Assembly: GCF_963675905.1 (NCBI RefSeq) | Contig: NZ_OY780936.1 | Location: forward strand, 2,303,946-2,367,945 | Length of the DNA stretch: 64,000 bases | Reading direction: 5' to 3' | DNA from: an uncultured Bacteroides sp. | GTDB lineage: Bacteria > Bacteroidota > Bacteroidia > Bacteroidales > Bacteroidaceae | Part shown: piece after piece, positions 37,144 to 46,340 of the stretch | Position numbering within the stretch: the stretch's first letter is position 1 | Layout: the number at the start of each line of letters is the position of its first letter | Program-made: the position numbers and the translations under genes | The notes under the pieces: generated by a model | Database searches by the model: none | Told to the model about the DNA's origin: nothing | Seen by the model: only the letters and a program-made list of their open reading frames with translations

Positions 37144-38112
37144 ATGGAAAAGAAAGACCTGAGAATAGTATATATGGGAACTCCCGACTTTGCTGTGGAG
37201 TCTCTTAAATGCCTTGTAGAAGGTGGATATAATGTAGTAGGTGTAATAACAATGCCCGATAAACCTGCAGGACGAGGACATAAGCTGCAGTTTTCGCCCG
37301 TAAAGCAGTACGCTTTAGAACAGAACATTCCTTTGCTTCAACCAGAACGATTAAAAGATGAAGAGTTTGTTGAAGCATTAAGAGCATGGAAAGCAGATCT
37401 GCAAATTGTAGTAGCCTTCCGCATGTTACCCGAGGTTGTATGGGCAATGCCACGCTTCGGTACATTTAACCTACACGCTTCACTCCTTCCGCAGTATCGC
37501 GGTGCAGCTCCTATCAACTGGGCAGTGATTAATGGAGATACAGAAACAGGAATTACCACATTCTTCCTTCAGCATGAAATAGATACCGGAAACGTTATTC
37601 AGCAAGTGCACATTCCAATAGCCGACACGGATAACGTGGAAGTGGTTCACGATAAACTTATGATGCTTGGTGGAAAACTTGTAATTGAAACAGTTGATGC
37701 TATTCTTGAAGATCGGGTAAAGCCTATTCCACAAGAAGAAATGGCTCAACCGGAAGAGTTGCGCCCGGCACCTAAAATCTTTAAAGAGACTTGCCGCATC
37801 AACTGGTCGGGAAATGTAAAGCAGATATATGACTTTATCCGCGGACTGTCGCCTTATCCGGCTGCATGGACAGAACTTCACAACGGACAAGAGTCTCCTC
37901 TTACATTAAAAGTGTTTGAGACAGAAAAAATAGAGAAAGCTCACTCGGATGTTCCGGGAACCATAAAAACTGATGGCAAAACTTATCTCCACGTTGCTGC
38001 AGGAAATGGATACCTGTCAATAAAATCTCTTCAGCTAGCCGGAAAAAAACGACTTGGCATTGATGAGTTCCTTCGCGGATTTAAAGTTCTGGATGACATG
38101 AATCTTCTGTAA
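37144..38112 (+). CDS. fmt: Methionyl-tRNA formyltransferase
   Basis: A 322-residue enzyme that formylates initiator methionyl-tRNA. The N-terminal formyltransferase domain contains SLLPQYRGAAPINWAVINGD and TGITTFFLQHEIDTG; the C-terminal OB-like domain begins near residue 215 (INWSGNVKQIYDFIRGLSPYP). It closes the YrdC operon, followed by a strong terminator at 38143-38179. Confidence 0.96.
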   Translation: MEKKDLRIVYMGTPDFAVESLKCLVEGGYNVVGVITMPDKPAGRGHKLQFSPVKQYALEQNIPLLQPERLKDEEFVEALRAWKADLQIVVAFRMLPEVVWAMPRFGTFNLHASLLPQYRGAAPINWAVINGDTETGITTFFLQHEIDTGNVIQQVHIPIADTDNVEVVHDKLMMLGGKLVIETVDAILEDRVKPIPQEEMAQPEELRPAPKIFKETCRINWSGNVKQIYDFIRGLSPYPAAWTELHNGQESPLTLKVFETEKIEKAHSDVPGTIKTDGKTYLHVAAGNGYLSIKSLQLAGKKRLGIDEFLRGFKVLDDMNLL

Positions 38113-38142
38113 ACCAAATTATTACTCCAAATACAGATATAC

Positions 38143-38179
38143 AAAAGTGCGTTAATGGGAAGAACATTAACGCACTTTT
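38143..38179 (+). terminator. Terminator of YrdC-fmt operon
   Basis: 15-bp perfect stem AAAAGTGCGTTAATG/CATTAACGCACTTTT followed by a T-rich run. Confidence 0.9.
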
Positions 38180-38295
38180 ATTTGTTTTTATTTTGTTGTT
38201 AGCTAAATAATATGTTTATTTGTATCAATTAACACTAATATCAATTAAAAAACGTAGCCTATCGATTAAACATTACTCTAATCCTAAATTAAGAC

Positions 38296-38892
38296 GTGAT
38301 GAAAAATTTGAAGAAGATGACCGATGAAGAATTGGTAATCTTATATTCAAAAGGAGAAAATCAAGCCTTTGATACACTCCTTAATCGATATCAGAATAGG
38401 TTATATTCCTATATTTACTTTATTGTAAAAAGTACAGAACTGGCGGAAGACATCTTTCAGGAGACTTTCGTGAAGGCTATTATGACCATTAAACAAGGAC
38501 GATACATAGAGAATGGAAAATTCCCTGCATGGCTTACACGTATAGCTCATAACCTGATCATTGACAATTACCGACAGGAACGTAATGAGAATGTAATTTC
38601 GAACGATGACAGCGAAATTGATTTGCTGAATAATATGAAACTCTCTGAAGGAAACATTGAGATGGAAATCATCAATGATCAAATTCATAACGATGTACGT
38701 CATCTGGTTAAACTACTACCTGATAATCAGCGGGAAGTAGTCTACATGCGCTTTTACCAGGATTTGAGCTTCAAAGAAATTGCAGATATTACCGGAGTAA
38801 GTATAAATACTGCTCTTGGAAGAATGCGTTACGCCATCCTTAACCTTCGCCGCATGGCAGAAGAGAAAGAAATGATTCTCACTCTCGACTAA
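38296..38892 (+). CDS. ECF RNA polymerase sigma factor (second)
   Basis: A 198-residue sigma factor. Region 2 at about 25-95 (STELAEDIFQETFVKAIM, FPAWLTRIAHNLIIDNYRQ) and region 4 at about 130-190 (LPDNQREVVYMRFYQDLSFKE, then GVSINTALGRMRYAIL) are clear. Unlike the module at 21478-22918, no membrane anti-sigma gene follows; only a 60-codon ORF lies downstream. How it is held inactive is not visible. Confidence 0.93.
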   Translation: MMKNLKKMTDEELVILYSKGENQAFDTLLNRYQNRLYSYIYFIVKSTELAEDIFQETFVKAIMTIKQGRYIENGKFPAWLTRIAHNLIIDNYRQERNENVISNDDSEIDLLNNMKLSEGNIEMEIINDQIHNDVRHLVKLLPDNQREVVYMRFYQDLSFKEIADITGVSINTALGRMRYAILNLRRMAEEKEMILTLD

Positions 38893-38957
38893 AATATTTG
38901 TTTCATATGCATACTAAAGTTTTGTTTTCTACGTTTTTATAGAAAAACAACAATAGT

Positions 38958-39140
38958 ATGCCTATGAAATATAACATTACTCAACCAACCAATCAGCAGA
39001 AAAAAGATAAACGGAATAACAAGGGTAAAAGTGAGTTAAAGCCCAGCTTACAGACACTAACATTCTTAAAAATGTTTGCCCGCAATTATCACGTTGAGCC
39101 ATCAATGCCCGACGGTCTGCAAGGAATCATTCTTGGATAA
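38958..39140 (+). CDS. Small conserved-looking protein downstream of ECF sigma factor
   Basis: A 60-residue ORF (an inner ATG at 38964 is equally good) that begins with a basic, polar stretch (QQKKDKRNNKGKSEL) and ends LKMFARNYHVEPSMPDGLQGIILG. The C-terminal FARNYHVE...L.G pattern resembles short hypothetical proteins I recall from many Bacteroides genomes, which supports it being real. It has no membrane segment. It starts 65 bp after the sigma gene and may be its small partner; function unknown. Confidence 0.6.
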   Translation: MPMKYNITQPTNQQKKDKRNNKGKSELKPSLQTLTFLKMFARNYHVEPSMPDGLQGIILG

Positions 39141-39159
39141 ATCACTGAACACTGTTTGT

Positions 39160-39240
39160 ATCCTGTACAAAAGAATACAATTTTTCGTACAGAAGATTGA
39201 TTGATTCTGCACGAATGAATTAATTATTTTGTACAGAATA
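39160..39240. repeat. Four-palindrome array C, pitch 22 bp
   Basis: Four copies of a dyad with consensus TTCTGTACAGAA: TCCTGTACAAAA, TTTCGTACAGAA, TTCTGCACGAAT and TTTTGTACAGAA. Centres at 39166.5, 39188.5, 39210.5 and 39232.5, spacing exactly 22. The array begins 20 bp after the small ORF and ends about 67 bp before the rpe -7 element. Confidence 0.88.
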
Positions 39241-39306
39241 CATTCTATTACCCGCCAATCGTGAAAAGAAGATAAAATTAAGAATTCTTAGTTCAATTAT
39301 TTTATG

Positions 39307-39315
39307 TACTTTTGC
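39307..39315 (+). promoter_or_regulatory. -7 element of rpe
   Basis: TACTTTTGC, 26 bp before the ATG at 39342. Confidence 0.6.
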
Positions 39316-39341
39316 AAAACCAATCATACAGCTAGATAGTA

Positions 39342-39992
39342 ATGAAACATAAAATATCCCCTTCACTGCTTGCTGCCAATTTTGCTAATCTGGCAGAAGA
39401 TATTGAGATGATAAACCGAAGCGAAGCCGACTGGCTACATCTTGATATTATGGACGGTGTATTTGTTCCGAATATTTCTTTTGGATTTCCAGTTATTAAA
39501 GCGGTAAGCAAACTCTGCAAGAAACCGCTTGATGTGCATTTAATGATCGTAAATCCCGAGAAGTTTATCCCGGAAGTTAAGGCTACTGGAGCTAAAATTA
39601 TGAATGTTCACTACGAAGCTTGCCCACACATTCACAGGGTAATTCAACAGATTCGCGAAGCAGGGATGGAACCTGCCGTAACCATTAACCCATCTACACC
39701 GGTCTTTATGCTGAAAGATATCATTAAAGACGTATATATGGTTCTGATTATGAGCGTTAATCCCGGATATGGAGGTCAGAAATTCATAGAACATTCTCTG
39801 GATAAAGTGAAAGAACTAAGAATGTTGATTGATAAAACCGGTTCAGATGCGCTTATTGAAGTGGATGGCGGTGTAAATGAAAAGACAGCTCCCCTGTTGC
39901 TGGAAGCAGGTGCAGATGTATTGGTAGCAGGAAATTCGGTATTTGCTGCATCTTCACCAGAAGATATGATTCATCAGCTAAAAGCATTGTAA
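39342..39992 (+). CDS. rpe: Ribulose-phosphate 3-epimerase
   Basis: A 216-residue TIM-barrel enzyme of the pentose phosphate pathway. The motifs ISPSLLAANF, DWLHLDIMDGVFVPN, PLDVHLMI, MSVNPGYGGQKF and EVDGGVN contain the conserved His, Asp and Asp metal-site residues. A -7 promoter element (TACTTTTGC) lies at 39307-39315. It is followed closely by comEC, which probably shares its transcript. Confidence 0.96.
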   Translation: MKHKISPSLLAANFANLAEDIEMINRSEADWLHLDIMDGVFVPNISFGFPVIKAVSKLCKKPLDVHLMIVNPEKFIPEVKATGAKIMNVHYEACPHIHRVIQQIREAGMEPAVTINPSTPVFMLKDIIKDVYMVLIMSVNPGYGGQKFIEHSLDKVKELRMLIDKTGSDALIEVDGGVNEKTAPLLLEAGADVLVAGNSVFAASSPEDMIHQLKAL

Positions 39993-40005
39993 TTTCAACG
40001 TGCAG

Positions 40006-42096
40006 ATGACTTTACACCTGCACAAATATCCCTTTGTACGCTTTCTCGTACCCCTGATTCTGGGGATATGTTTCAGTCATTCGTTTCTTCATGAAACAGG
40101 ATGCAGCGGAGTTGTCATGGGCACACTTTGCCTCATGTGTGTACTCTCTTTTATTCTTTATCACATTCTGAAGAAATACTCATACAGGTGGATTACAGGA
40201 GTTTGCATATATTTGCTGCTATTCACCATTGGTACAGGAATAACCGAATTACATCTATCATCGGCAAATTATCAATGGTCATCCGAAAAGTGCGTTTACA
40301 AAGCACAACTTACGGAAGATCCAAAAGAGAAAGAACACAGCATACTTTGTCCGGCATCGGTAATTGCAAGTCAGGATTCTGCAGGAAGTCATTCAGTAGA
40401 GAAGAAGGTTCTGCTTTACCTCACGAAAGATTCAGCAAGCCAACAGCTTAAGCGAGGAGACCAGTTACTTTTCTATGGACAGATAACCGCACCTCGCAAC
40501 AATGGAAATCCCGAAGAGTTCGATTATGCTTCTTATCTGCTTCATCAGAATATTAGCGGAACAGCCTTTGCGTATACCGGGAACTGGCAACTAAAAGGAT
40601 ACGATCAGCACAGAACGTTGAAACAAACTGCCCTGGATTACCGGAAGCTGTTGCTGGAAAAAATAAAGCATCTGGGATTTTCGGGAGATGAATATACCGT
40701 TCTTTCAGCTTTAGTATTAGGATATCAGGATGAACTGAGCGAAGATATACGGGAAAGCTATTCCATTTCCGGAGCAAGTCACGTGCTTTCTCTCTCAGGT
40801 TTACACATTGGCTTTCTCTATTTCTTGCTGGAATTTCTGCTGAGCTTTGCCAACAGAAAGAGAGGAACGTTGATTGCAAAACAGCTGACCATTATTATCT
40901 TGCTATGGGGATTTGCTTTCCTCACCGGACTCCTCTCCCCTGTTGTCCGGTCGGTCATTATGTTTTCATTAATAGCTCTGTCCAGAATACGGAACAATCA
41001 TCCGGTTACGCTCAACACTCTGGCAGTTGCAGCATTATTAATGCTGGTTTACAACCCTTTTTACCTGTACGATGTAAGCTTTCAGCTATCGTTCACAGCC
41101 ATAGCCGGAATTGTAATTATCCAGCCATGGCTGGACGGATTGGTTAAAACAGAAAACCGCATTGTGAAATATGTATGGGGATTAATGACTGTTTCCATTG
41201 CAGCACAGATAATAACCACTCCCATTATTCTTTATTATTTCTCCCGTTTCTCAACCCATTTTTTGCTGACCAATATCATTGTTGTTCCGCTGGTATCAGT
41301 CATTATGTATCTGGCCGTTTTTACACTCTGCATAGGGTTCATTTCTCCGTTGCAAACTCTTTTGGCCTTTTTTCTGAAAGAATCTATCAAGTTTCTGAAC
41401 GGAACAGTGAGTTTTGTTGAACATCTACCCTACTCTTCCATTGATCATATATGGCTCACCACTGCCGATGTAGCTGTGTTTTATCTGTTACTTTTTCTCA
41501 GTTCGCTCTATTTCATATCCAGAAAAAAATGGGCACTTTTTGGTTTGTTGCCATGCATTGCACTTCTGATTACCTTCCATGCCAAAGAGAGATATCAGCA
41601 ACAAAATATTCGTTCAATCATTTTTTATAATGCCCGCAACTGTCCCACGGTTCATTTAATAGAATCGCCGGAAACTTCCTATCTTTTTTCGGCCGAAAAA
41701 GATAGTGTACACAAGAAATTACGTTATGCCACACAGCGTTTCTGGAATAAAAATCTGGCAAACACTCCGCAAATACTTTCTTCCAGCTTTCGTGGTAAAT
41801 ATATCTGGAAGCAAAATGACGTACTTTATTTTGAAGGAAAAACCATCTGCATGATAAAAGATGATAGTTGGCGAAACAAAGTTTCCAACAACCCTTTAAA
41901 CATTGACTATTTATATCTTTGTAAAGGGTATAAAGGTAAATTAGTGTGGCTCATGCCACTTTTCAATACAAAGAAAGTGGTTATTGATGCCTCTTTGAGC
42001 GATTACAAACGAAAAGCCATTGAAAAAGAATGCAAGCTTCTAGGTATTGACTATTTCTCTATATCAGAAAAAGGAGCTTACAAAATCACGCTTTAA
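40006..42096 (+). CDS. comEC: ComEC/Rec2-family DNA uptake membrane protein
   Basis: About 696 residues. I use the ATG at 40006; a GTG at 40000 is also in frame. The N-terminal OB-like domain (about 60-190) is followed by many membrane helices in the Competence domain (about 220-510), with ISGASHVLSLSGLHIGFL typical of the family. The C-terminal part (about 530-696) lacks the HxHxDH metal motif, so the beta-lactamase-like nuclease domain of some ComEC proteins is absent or degenerate. ComEC forms the channel for single-stranded DNA during natural transformation. It follows rpe by 13 bp. Confidence 0.92.
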   Translation: MTLHLHKYPFVRFLVPLILGICFSHSFLHETGCSGVVMGTLCLMCVLSFILYHILKKYSYRWITGVCIYLLLFTIGTGITELHLSSANYQWSSEKCVYKAQLTEDPKEKEHSILCPASVIASQDSAGSHSVEKKVLLYLTKDSASQQLKRGDQLLFYGQITAPRNNGNPEEFDYASYLLHQNISGTAFAYTGNWQLKGYDQHRTLKQTALDYRKLLLEKIKHLGFSGDEYTVLSALVLGYQDELSEDIRESYSISGASHVLSLSGLHIGFLYFLLEFLLSFANRKRGTLIAKQLTIIILLWGFAFLTGLLSPVVRSVIMFSLIALSRIRNNHPVTLNTLAVAALLMLVYNPFYLYDVSFQLSFTAIAGIVIIQPWLDGLVKTENRIVKYVWGLMTVSIAAQIITTPIILYYFSRFSTHFLLTNIIVVPLVSVIMYLAVFTLCIGFISPLQTLLAFFLKESIKFLNGTVSFVEHLPYSSIDHIWLTTADVAVFYLLLFLSSLYFISRKKWALFGLLPCIALLITFHAKERYQQQNIRSIIFYNARNCPTVHLIESPETSYLFSAEKDSVHKKLRYATQRFWNKNLANTPQILSSSFRGKYIWKQNDVLYFEGKTICMIKDDSWRNKVSNNPLNIDYLYLCKGYKGKLVWLMPLFNTKKVVIDASLSDYKRKAIEKECKLLGIDYFSISEKGAYKITL

Positions 42097-42110
42097 TACA
42101 AATTAATTTG

Positions 42111-42119
42111 TACTTTTGT
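42111..42119 (+). promoter_or_regulatory. -7 element of DHH phosphoesterase gene
   Basis: TACTTTTGT in the 48-bp gap after comEC, 25 bp before the ATG at 42145. Confidence 0.6.
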
Positions 42120-42144
42120 TGCTCAATATTGAAGATAAAATGTT

Positions 42145-43179
42145 ATGTTGACAAAAATAATAGATCAGGCCAATATCGATCTTTTCGGTGAATGGCTAAA
42201 AGAAACTGAGAAAGTAGTTATAGTATCGCATACTTCGCCCGATGGAGATGCTATGGGCTCTTCATTAGGACTTTATCATTTTCTTATTTCGCAGAATAAA
42301 ACAGTAAATGTTATTGTACCCAATGCCTTTCCGGAATTTCTGAAATGGATGCCGGGTGCTAAGGAAATTACACTTTACAATCACGACAAAGAGAAAGCCG
42401 ACAAACTGGTAGCCGATGCCGACATGATTTGCTGTCTCGACTTCAACGGACTGAAACGTATTGACGATCTTGGTCTGGTTGTAAAAGAGGCTAAAGCACG
42501 TAAAGTAATGGTAGACCATCATCCATTTCCGGACGATTTCTGCTCTATCGTAATGTCTCATCCTGAGATTTCTTCTACGTCCGAACTGGTTTTCCGGTTA
42601 ATCTGCCGCCTGGGTTATTTTGATGAAATGACCAAAGAAGGAGCCGAATGTATATATACCGGTATGATGACCGATACAGGGAGCTTTACTTATAACTCAA
42701 ACAGCCGGGAGATATACTATATTATCAGTCAGCTAATTTCCAAAGGCATCGACAAGGATGATATAAACCGTAACGTTTATAATACCTACTCCGAAAGTCG
42801 TCTGCGCCTGATGGGATATGTTCTTCATTCAAAAATGAAAGTATATTCTGAATCTCATTCGGCTATGATCTGGCTCACTCAGGAAGAACTAAAGAATTTT
42901 AACTATGTAAAAGGAGATGCAGAAGGTTTTGTAAACATTCCATTGTCTATTAAAGAAGTAAAGTTCTCAGCCTTTTTCCGTGAAGATACAAACATGATAA
43001 AGGTTTCATTACGTTCTGTGGGAGATTTTCCATGTAACAAATTCGCTTCAGAATACTTCAATGGTGGCGGACACTTGAATGCTTCGGGAGGAGAGTTCTA
43101 CGGAACAATGCAAGAAGCTATCGATACCTTCGAAAAGGGACTGAAAAAATATGAATCGCTATTAACTGCGAATAATTAG
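42145..43179 (+). CDS. DHH-family phosphoesterase (NrnA-like oligoribonuclease/pAp phosphatase)
   Basis: A 344-residue DHH/DHHA1 enzyme. Motifs: VIVSHTSPDGDAMGSSLGL, MICCLDFNG, VDHHPFPDDF, MTDTGSFTY and the C-terminal DHHA1 glycine stretch FNGGGHLNASGG. Relatives degrade nanoRNA and dephosphorylate 3'-phosphoadenosine 5'-phosphate using manganese. A -7 element (TACTTTTGT) at 42111-42119 gives it its own promoter after comEC. Confidence 0.92.
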   Translation: MLTKIIDQANIDLFGEWLKETEKVVIVSHTSPDGDAMGSSLGLYHFLISQNKTVNVIVPNAFPEFLKWMPGAKEITLYNHDKEKADKLVADADMICCLDFNGLKRIDDLGLVVKEAKARKVMVDHHPFPDDFCSIVMSHPEISSTSELVFRLICRLGYFDEMTKEGAECIYTGMMTDTGSFTYNSNSREIYYIISQLISKGIDKDDINRNVYNTYSESRLRLMGYVLHSKMKVYSESHSAMIWLTQEELKNFNYVKGDAEGFVNIPLSIKEVKFSAFFREDTNMIKVSLRSVGDFPCNKFASEYFNGGGHLNASGGEFYGTMQEAIDTFEKGLKKYESLLTANN

Positions 43180-43271
43180 TTATCCAAGCCTGTTATCAGG
43201 AATGGATTATATTAAAAGCTAATCAAAGTACTATTTTGTATAAATAAGATACACATTATATTTAAATATCT

Positions 43272-44660
43272 ATGACACTTATCAAATCAATTTCCGGTAT
43301 CCGCGGAACCATTGGCGGACAGGCCGGCGAGGGTTTAAACCCACTCGACATTGTAAAATTCACATCTGCTTACGCAACGTTAATAAGAAAGACATGCAAG
43401 TCTACAAGTAATAAGATTGTAGTAGGTCGCGACGCTCGTATTTCAGGTAAAATGGTTAATAACGTAGTTGTTGGAACCTTAATGGGAATGGGCTATGATG
43501 TTGTTGATATCGGTCTGGCTTCTACTCCAACTACAGAACTTGCCGTTACAATGGAAGGCGCTTGCGGAGGTCTTATTCTTACTGCCAGTCACAATCCAAA
43601 ACAATGGAATGCACTTAAGCTGTTAAATGAAAACGGAGAATTCCTGAATGCAGCAGAAGGAGAAGAAGTTCTACGTATTGCAGAAGCAGAAGAGTTTACT
43701 TTTGCAGATGTTGATAGTCTGGGATCTTACCGTGAAGATTTAACTTACAACAAAAAGCATATTGAAAGTGTATTAGCACTTAAATTAGTTGACTTGGAAG
43801 CTATTCGCAAAGCCGATTTCAAAGTAGCTATTGACTGTGTTAACTCTGTGGGAGGTATTATTCTTCCTGAATTATTCGAAGCTCTGGGCGTAAAGCATGT
43901 TGAAAAACTATATTGCGAACCAACAGGAAACTTCCAACACAATCCAGAACCGCTTGAAAAGAACTTAGGAGACATCATGAACCTGATGAAGAGCGGCAAA
44001 GCTGATGTTGCATTCGTGGTTGACCCAGACGTAGACCGCTTAGCCATGATTTGTGAAGACGGAAAAATGTACGGAGAAGAATATACATTGGTAACAGTTG
44101 CCGATTACGTATTGAAGCACACTCCTGGAAATACCGTTTCAAACTTAAGTTCTACCCGTGCTCTTCGCGACGTAACCCGTAAATACGGACAAACTTACAA
44201 TGCATCTGCCGTAGGTGAAGTAAACGTGGTAACTAAAATGAAAGATACTAACGCTGTGATAGGCGGTGAAGGCAACGGAGGAGTTATCTACCCTGAAAGC
44301 CATTACGGACGTGACGCATTGGTTGGTATCGCTCTTTTCCTTAGCCATCTGGCTCACGAAGGAAAGAAGGTAAGCGAACTGAGAGCTACTTATCCTCCTT
44401 ACTTTATTGCTAAAAATAAAGTGGAACTAACTCCTTCAATTGATGTAGATGCTATCCTTGCAAAAGTAAAAGAAATCTATGCGAAAGAAGAAATCAACGA
44501 TATTGATGGCGTAAAGATTGACTTCCCAGATAAATGGGTTCACTTGAGAAAGAGTAACACAGAACCAATTATCCGTGTATATTCTGAAGCCTCAACAATG
44601 GAAGCTGCAGAAGAAATTGGTCAGAAGATTATGGATGTAATTGCTGAACTGGCAAAATAA
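43272..44660 (+). CDS. glmM: Phosphoglucosamine mutase
   Basis: A 462-residue alpha-D-phosphohexomutase. The active-site serine lies in TASHNPKQWNALK (Ser106), the metal loop is VVDPDVDRLAM, the sugar-binding loop is GGEGNGGVIYP, and the phosphate-binding loop RKSNTEPIIRVY is near the end. GlmM makes glucosamine-1-phosphate for UDP-GlcNAc. A phosphomannomutase role cannot be excluded from the sequence alone. A strong terminator follows at 44682-44722. Confidence 0.9.
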   Translation: MTLIKSISGIRGTIGGQAGEGLNPLDIVKFTSAYATLIRKTCKSTSNKIVVGRDARISGKMVNNVVVGTLMGMGYDVVDIGLASTPTTELAVTMEGACGGLILTASHNPKQWNALKLLNENGEFLNAAEGEEVLRIAEAEEFTFADVDSLGSYREDLTYNKKHIESVLALKLVDLEAIRKADFKVAIDCVNSVGGIILPELFEALGVKHVEKLYCEPTGNFQHNPEPLEKNLGDIMNLMKSGKADVAFVVDPDVDRLAMICEDGKMYGEEYTLVTVADYVLKHTPGNTVSNLSSTRALRDVTRKYGQTYNASAVGEVNVVTKMKDTNAVIGGEGNGGVIYPESHYGRDALVGIALFLSHLAHEGKKVSELRATYPPYFIAKNKVELTPSIDVDAILAKVKEIYAKEEINDIDGVKIDFPDKWVHLRKSNTEPIIRVYSEASTMEAAEEIGQKIMDVIAELAK

Positions 44661-44681
44661 AATTCATCCTTCACAATATTT

Positions 44682-44722
44682 AAAGAGCGAAGAAGCAAAA
44701 TCTGCTTTCTTCGCTCTTTTTT
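44682..44722 (+). terminator. Terminator of glmM
   Basis: AAAGAGCGAAGAAGCA pairs with TGCTTTCTTCGCTCTTT (one bulge), then TTTT. Confidence 0.88.
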
Positions 44723-44854
44723 ATTTTGTATGTTTGCGATAATATTATCAGTAACCAAACTGGCCTGAAACAAAAATCCTGCTAAAACAAGAACCATTGT
44801 CTGTACAATATCTTATGGGTTAATAAAAAGGTAAAGGCTTTAAATAATGCAACA

Positions 44855-46234
44855 ATGAAAAAAATAATTTGTTTGAGTCTGTTCTTGCTACTCACAAACA
44901 TCATGTTTGCTCAGAATGAACAGGCATTGTATGAATCAATTCTAAGTAAAATCACCCCTCCGTCTATTCCCGAAAAGACAATAAGCATTACCCGCTACGG
45001 AGCAAAAGGCGATGGTGTAAAAGATTGCAAGCCAGCATTCGACAAGGCAATGAAGGCCGCCCTGAAAAGCAAAGGAGGATTGCACATAGTTGTTCCTGCC
45101 GGTGTATATTTTATAAAAGGACCAATTCACTTTGTAAGCAATGTCTGTCTTGATTTGACAGAAGGAGCCGAACTGAAGTTCAGCGATAATCCTGCAGATT
45201 ATCTTCCGGTTGTATCAACGAGCTGGGAAGGAACATTCGTTTCTAATTACAGCCCATTTATTTATGGATACGAAGTAGAAAACGTTTCAATAATCGGTAA
45301 AGGAAAAATAGACGGAAATGCACAGAAAACATTCGGTACATGGAGAAGCAATCAGGGAAAAGATGTTGAGCGTACACGTTATGTGAACCATAACAATGTG
45401 CCGTTTGCTGAACGTAGCTTTGGTGAAGGACATTACTTACGTCCGCAACTAATACAGTTTTACAAATCTAAAAACATATTATTGGAAGGTGTGTTTATAA
45501 CTAATTCGCCTTTCTGGTGCATTCATTTACTTAAAAGTGAAAACATTACTTGCAGAAAACTGAAATACGATGCCAAACTGGTAAATAATGACGGTATTGA
45601 TCCTGAGTATTCAAAGAATATCCTTATTGAAGATATCGATTTCAATAACGGAGATGATAATGTTGCCATAAAAGCTGGTAGAGACAACGAAGGACGTGCT
45701 ACAGCAACACCCTCGGAGAATATTATTATCCGGAACTGTCGCTTTAAAGGACTACATGGCGTGGTATTAGGAAGCGAAATGTCATCCGGTATTCAAAATG
45801 TATTCGTGAGAGATTGTTCATTTGCCGGTTATTGCAAACGAGGTATTTATTTTAAAACAAATCCCGATCGTGGTGGATTTATTCGCAATATCTATATAAA
45901 TAATGTAGAATTCGATAATGTTGAAGATCTGTTCTTTATAACGTCAGCCTATGCACGTACCGAGACCAACCAATTTAATGTAACTGATATTAGTGATGTA
46001 TATGTAAACGGGTTGAAATGTAAGAAGGCATCGAATGCCGGATTAGTAATTCAGGGCTATCCAAAGAATATTGTACATGATATTCATTTCAGGAACGTAG
46101 AGGTTCAGGAAGCAAAGATAGGTGTTAGCTTCACGAATGCAGAACGTATTGAGATGTCTAATGTCACTATTGGAGGCATTGTAGGTGCTCCATCTACAGT
46201 TTCGGACAAAGATAAGATCTTTGAAAAAAAATAG
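44855..46234 (+). CDS. GH28 polygalacturonase-like hydrolase (second)
   Basis: A 459-residue exported beta-helix enzyme (signal peptide about 1-19, ending NIMFA). N-terminal ISITRYGAKGDGVKDC is the usual GH28 start. Catalytic motifs are NNDGIDP (244-248), NGDDN (Asp267/Asp268), GLHG with His301, and RGIYFKT (329-335). It resembles the GH28 at 1375-2970 in layout but is a separate gene outside the pectin locus. The second residue of the first motif is Asn instead of Thr. It has its own terminator at 46278-46320. Confidence 0.92.
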   Translation: MKKIICLSLFLLLTNIMFAQNEQALYESILSKITPPSIPEKTISITRYGAKGDGVKDCKPAFDKAMKAALKSKGGLHIVVPAGVYFIKGPIHFVSNVCLDLTEGAELKFSDNPADYLPVVSTSWEGTFVSNYSPFIYGYEVENVSIIGKGKIDGNAQKTFGTWRSNQGKDVERTRYVNHNNVPFAERSFGEGHYLRPQLIQFYKSKNILLEGVFITNSPFWCIHLLKSENITCRKLKYDAKLVNNDGIDPEYSKNILIEDIDFNNGDDNVAIKAGRDNEGRATATPSENIIIRNCRFKGLHGVVLGSEMSSGIQNVFVRDCSFAGYCKRGIYFKTNPDRGGFIRNIYINNVEFDNVEDLFFITSAYARTETNQFNVTDISDVYVNGLKCKKASNAGLVIQGYPKNIVHDIHFRNVEVQEAKIGVSFTNAERIEMSNVTIGGIVGAPSTVSDKDKIFEKK

Positions 46235-46277
46235 TTTCAGCTATTCAATAAGTATTTCCTATTTCCAATTATAAAAC

Positions 46278-46320
46278 AAAACGAGCGAAGAAGTCAAACC
46301 TGCCTTCTTCGCTCGTTTTT
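46278..46320 (+). terminator. Terminator of second GH28 gene
   Basis: AAACGAGCGAAGAAG pairs with CTTCTTCGCTCGTTT, followed by TT. Same GAGCGAAGAAG core as the glmM terminator. Confidence 0.88.
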
Positions 46321-46340
46321 ATTGGTCACACTTTCTTTTC

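Noticed and set aside
37480-37890. 136-codon minus-strand ORF inside fmt
   Set aside because: Antisense shadow of a conserved gene.
38221-38270. Repeats of ATCAATTAA before the second ECF gene
   Set aside because: Spacing is irregular (16 and 21 bp) and the DNA is AT-rich, so chance is a fair explanation.
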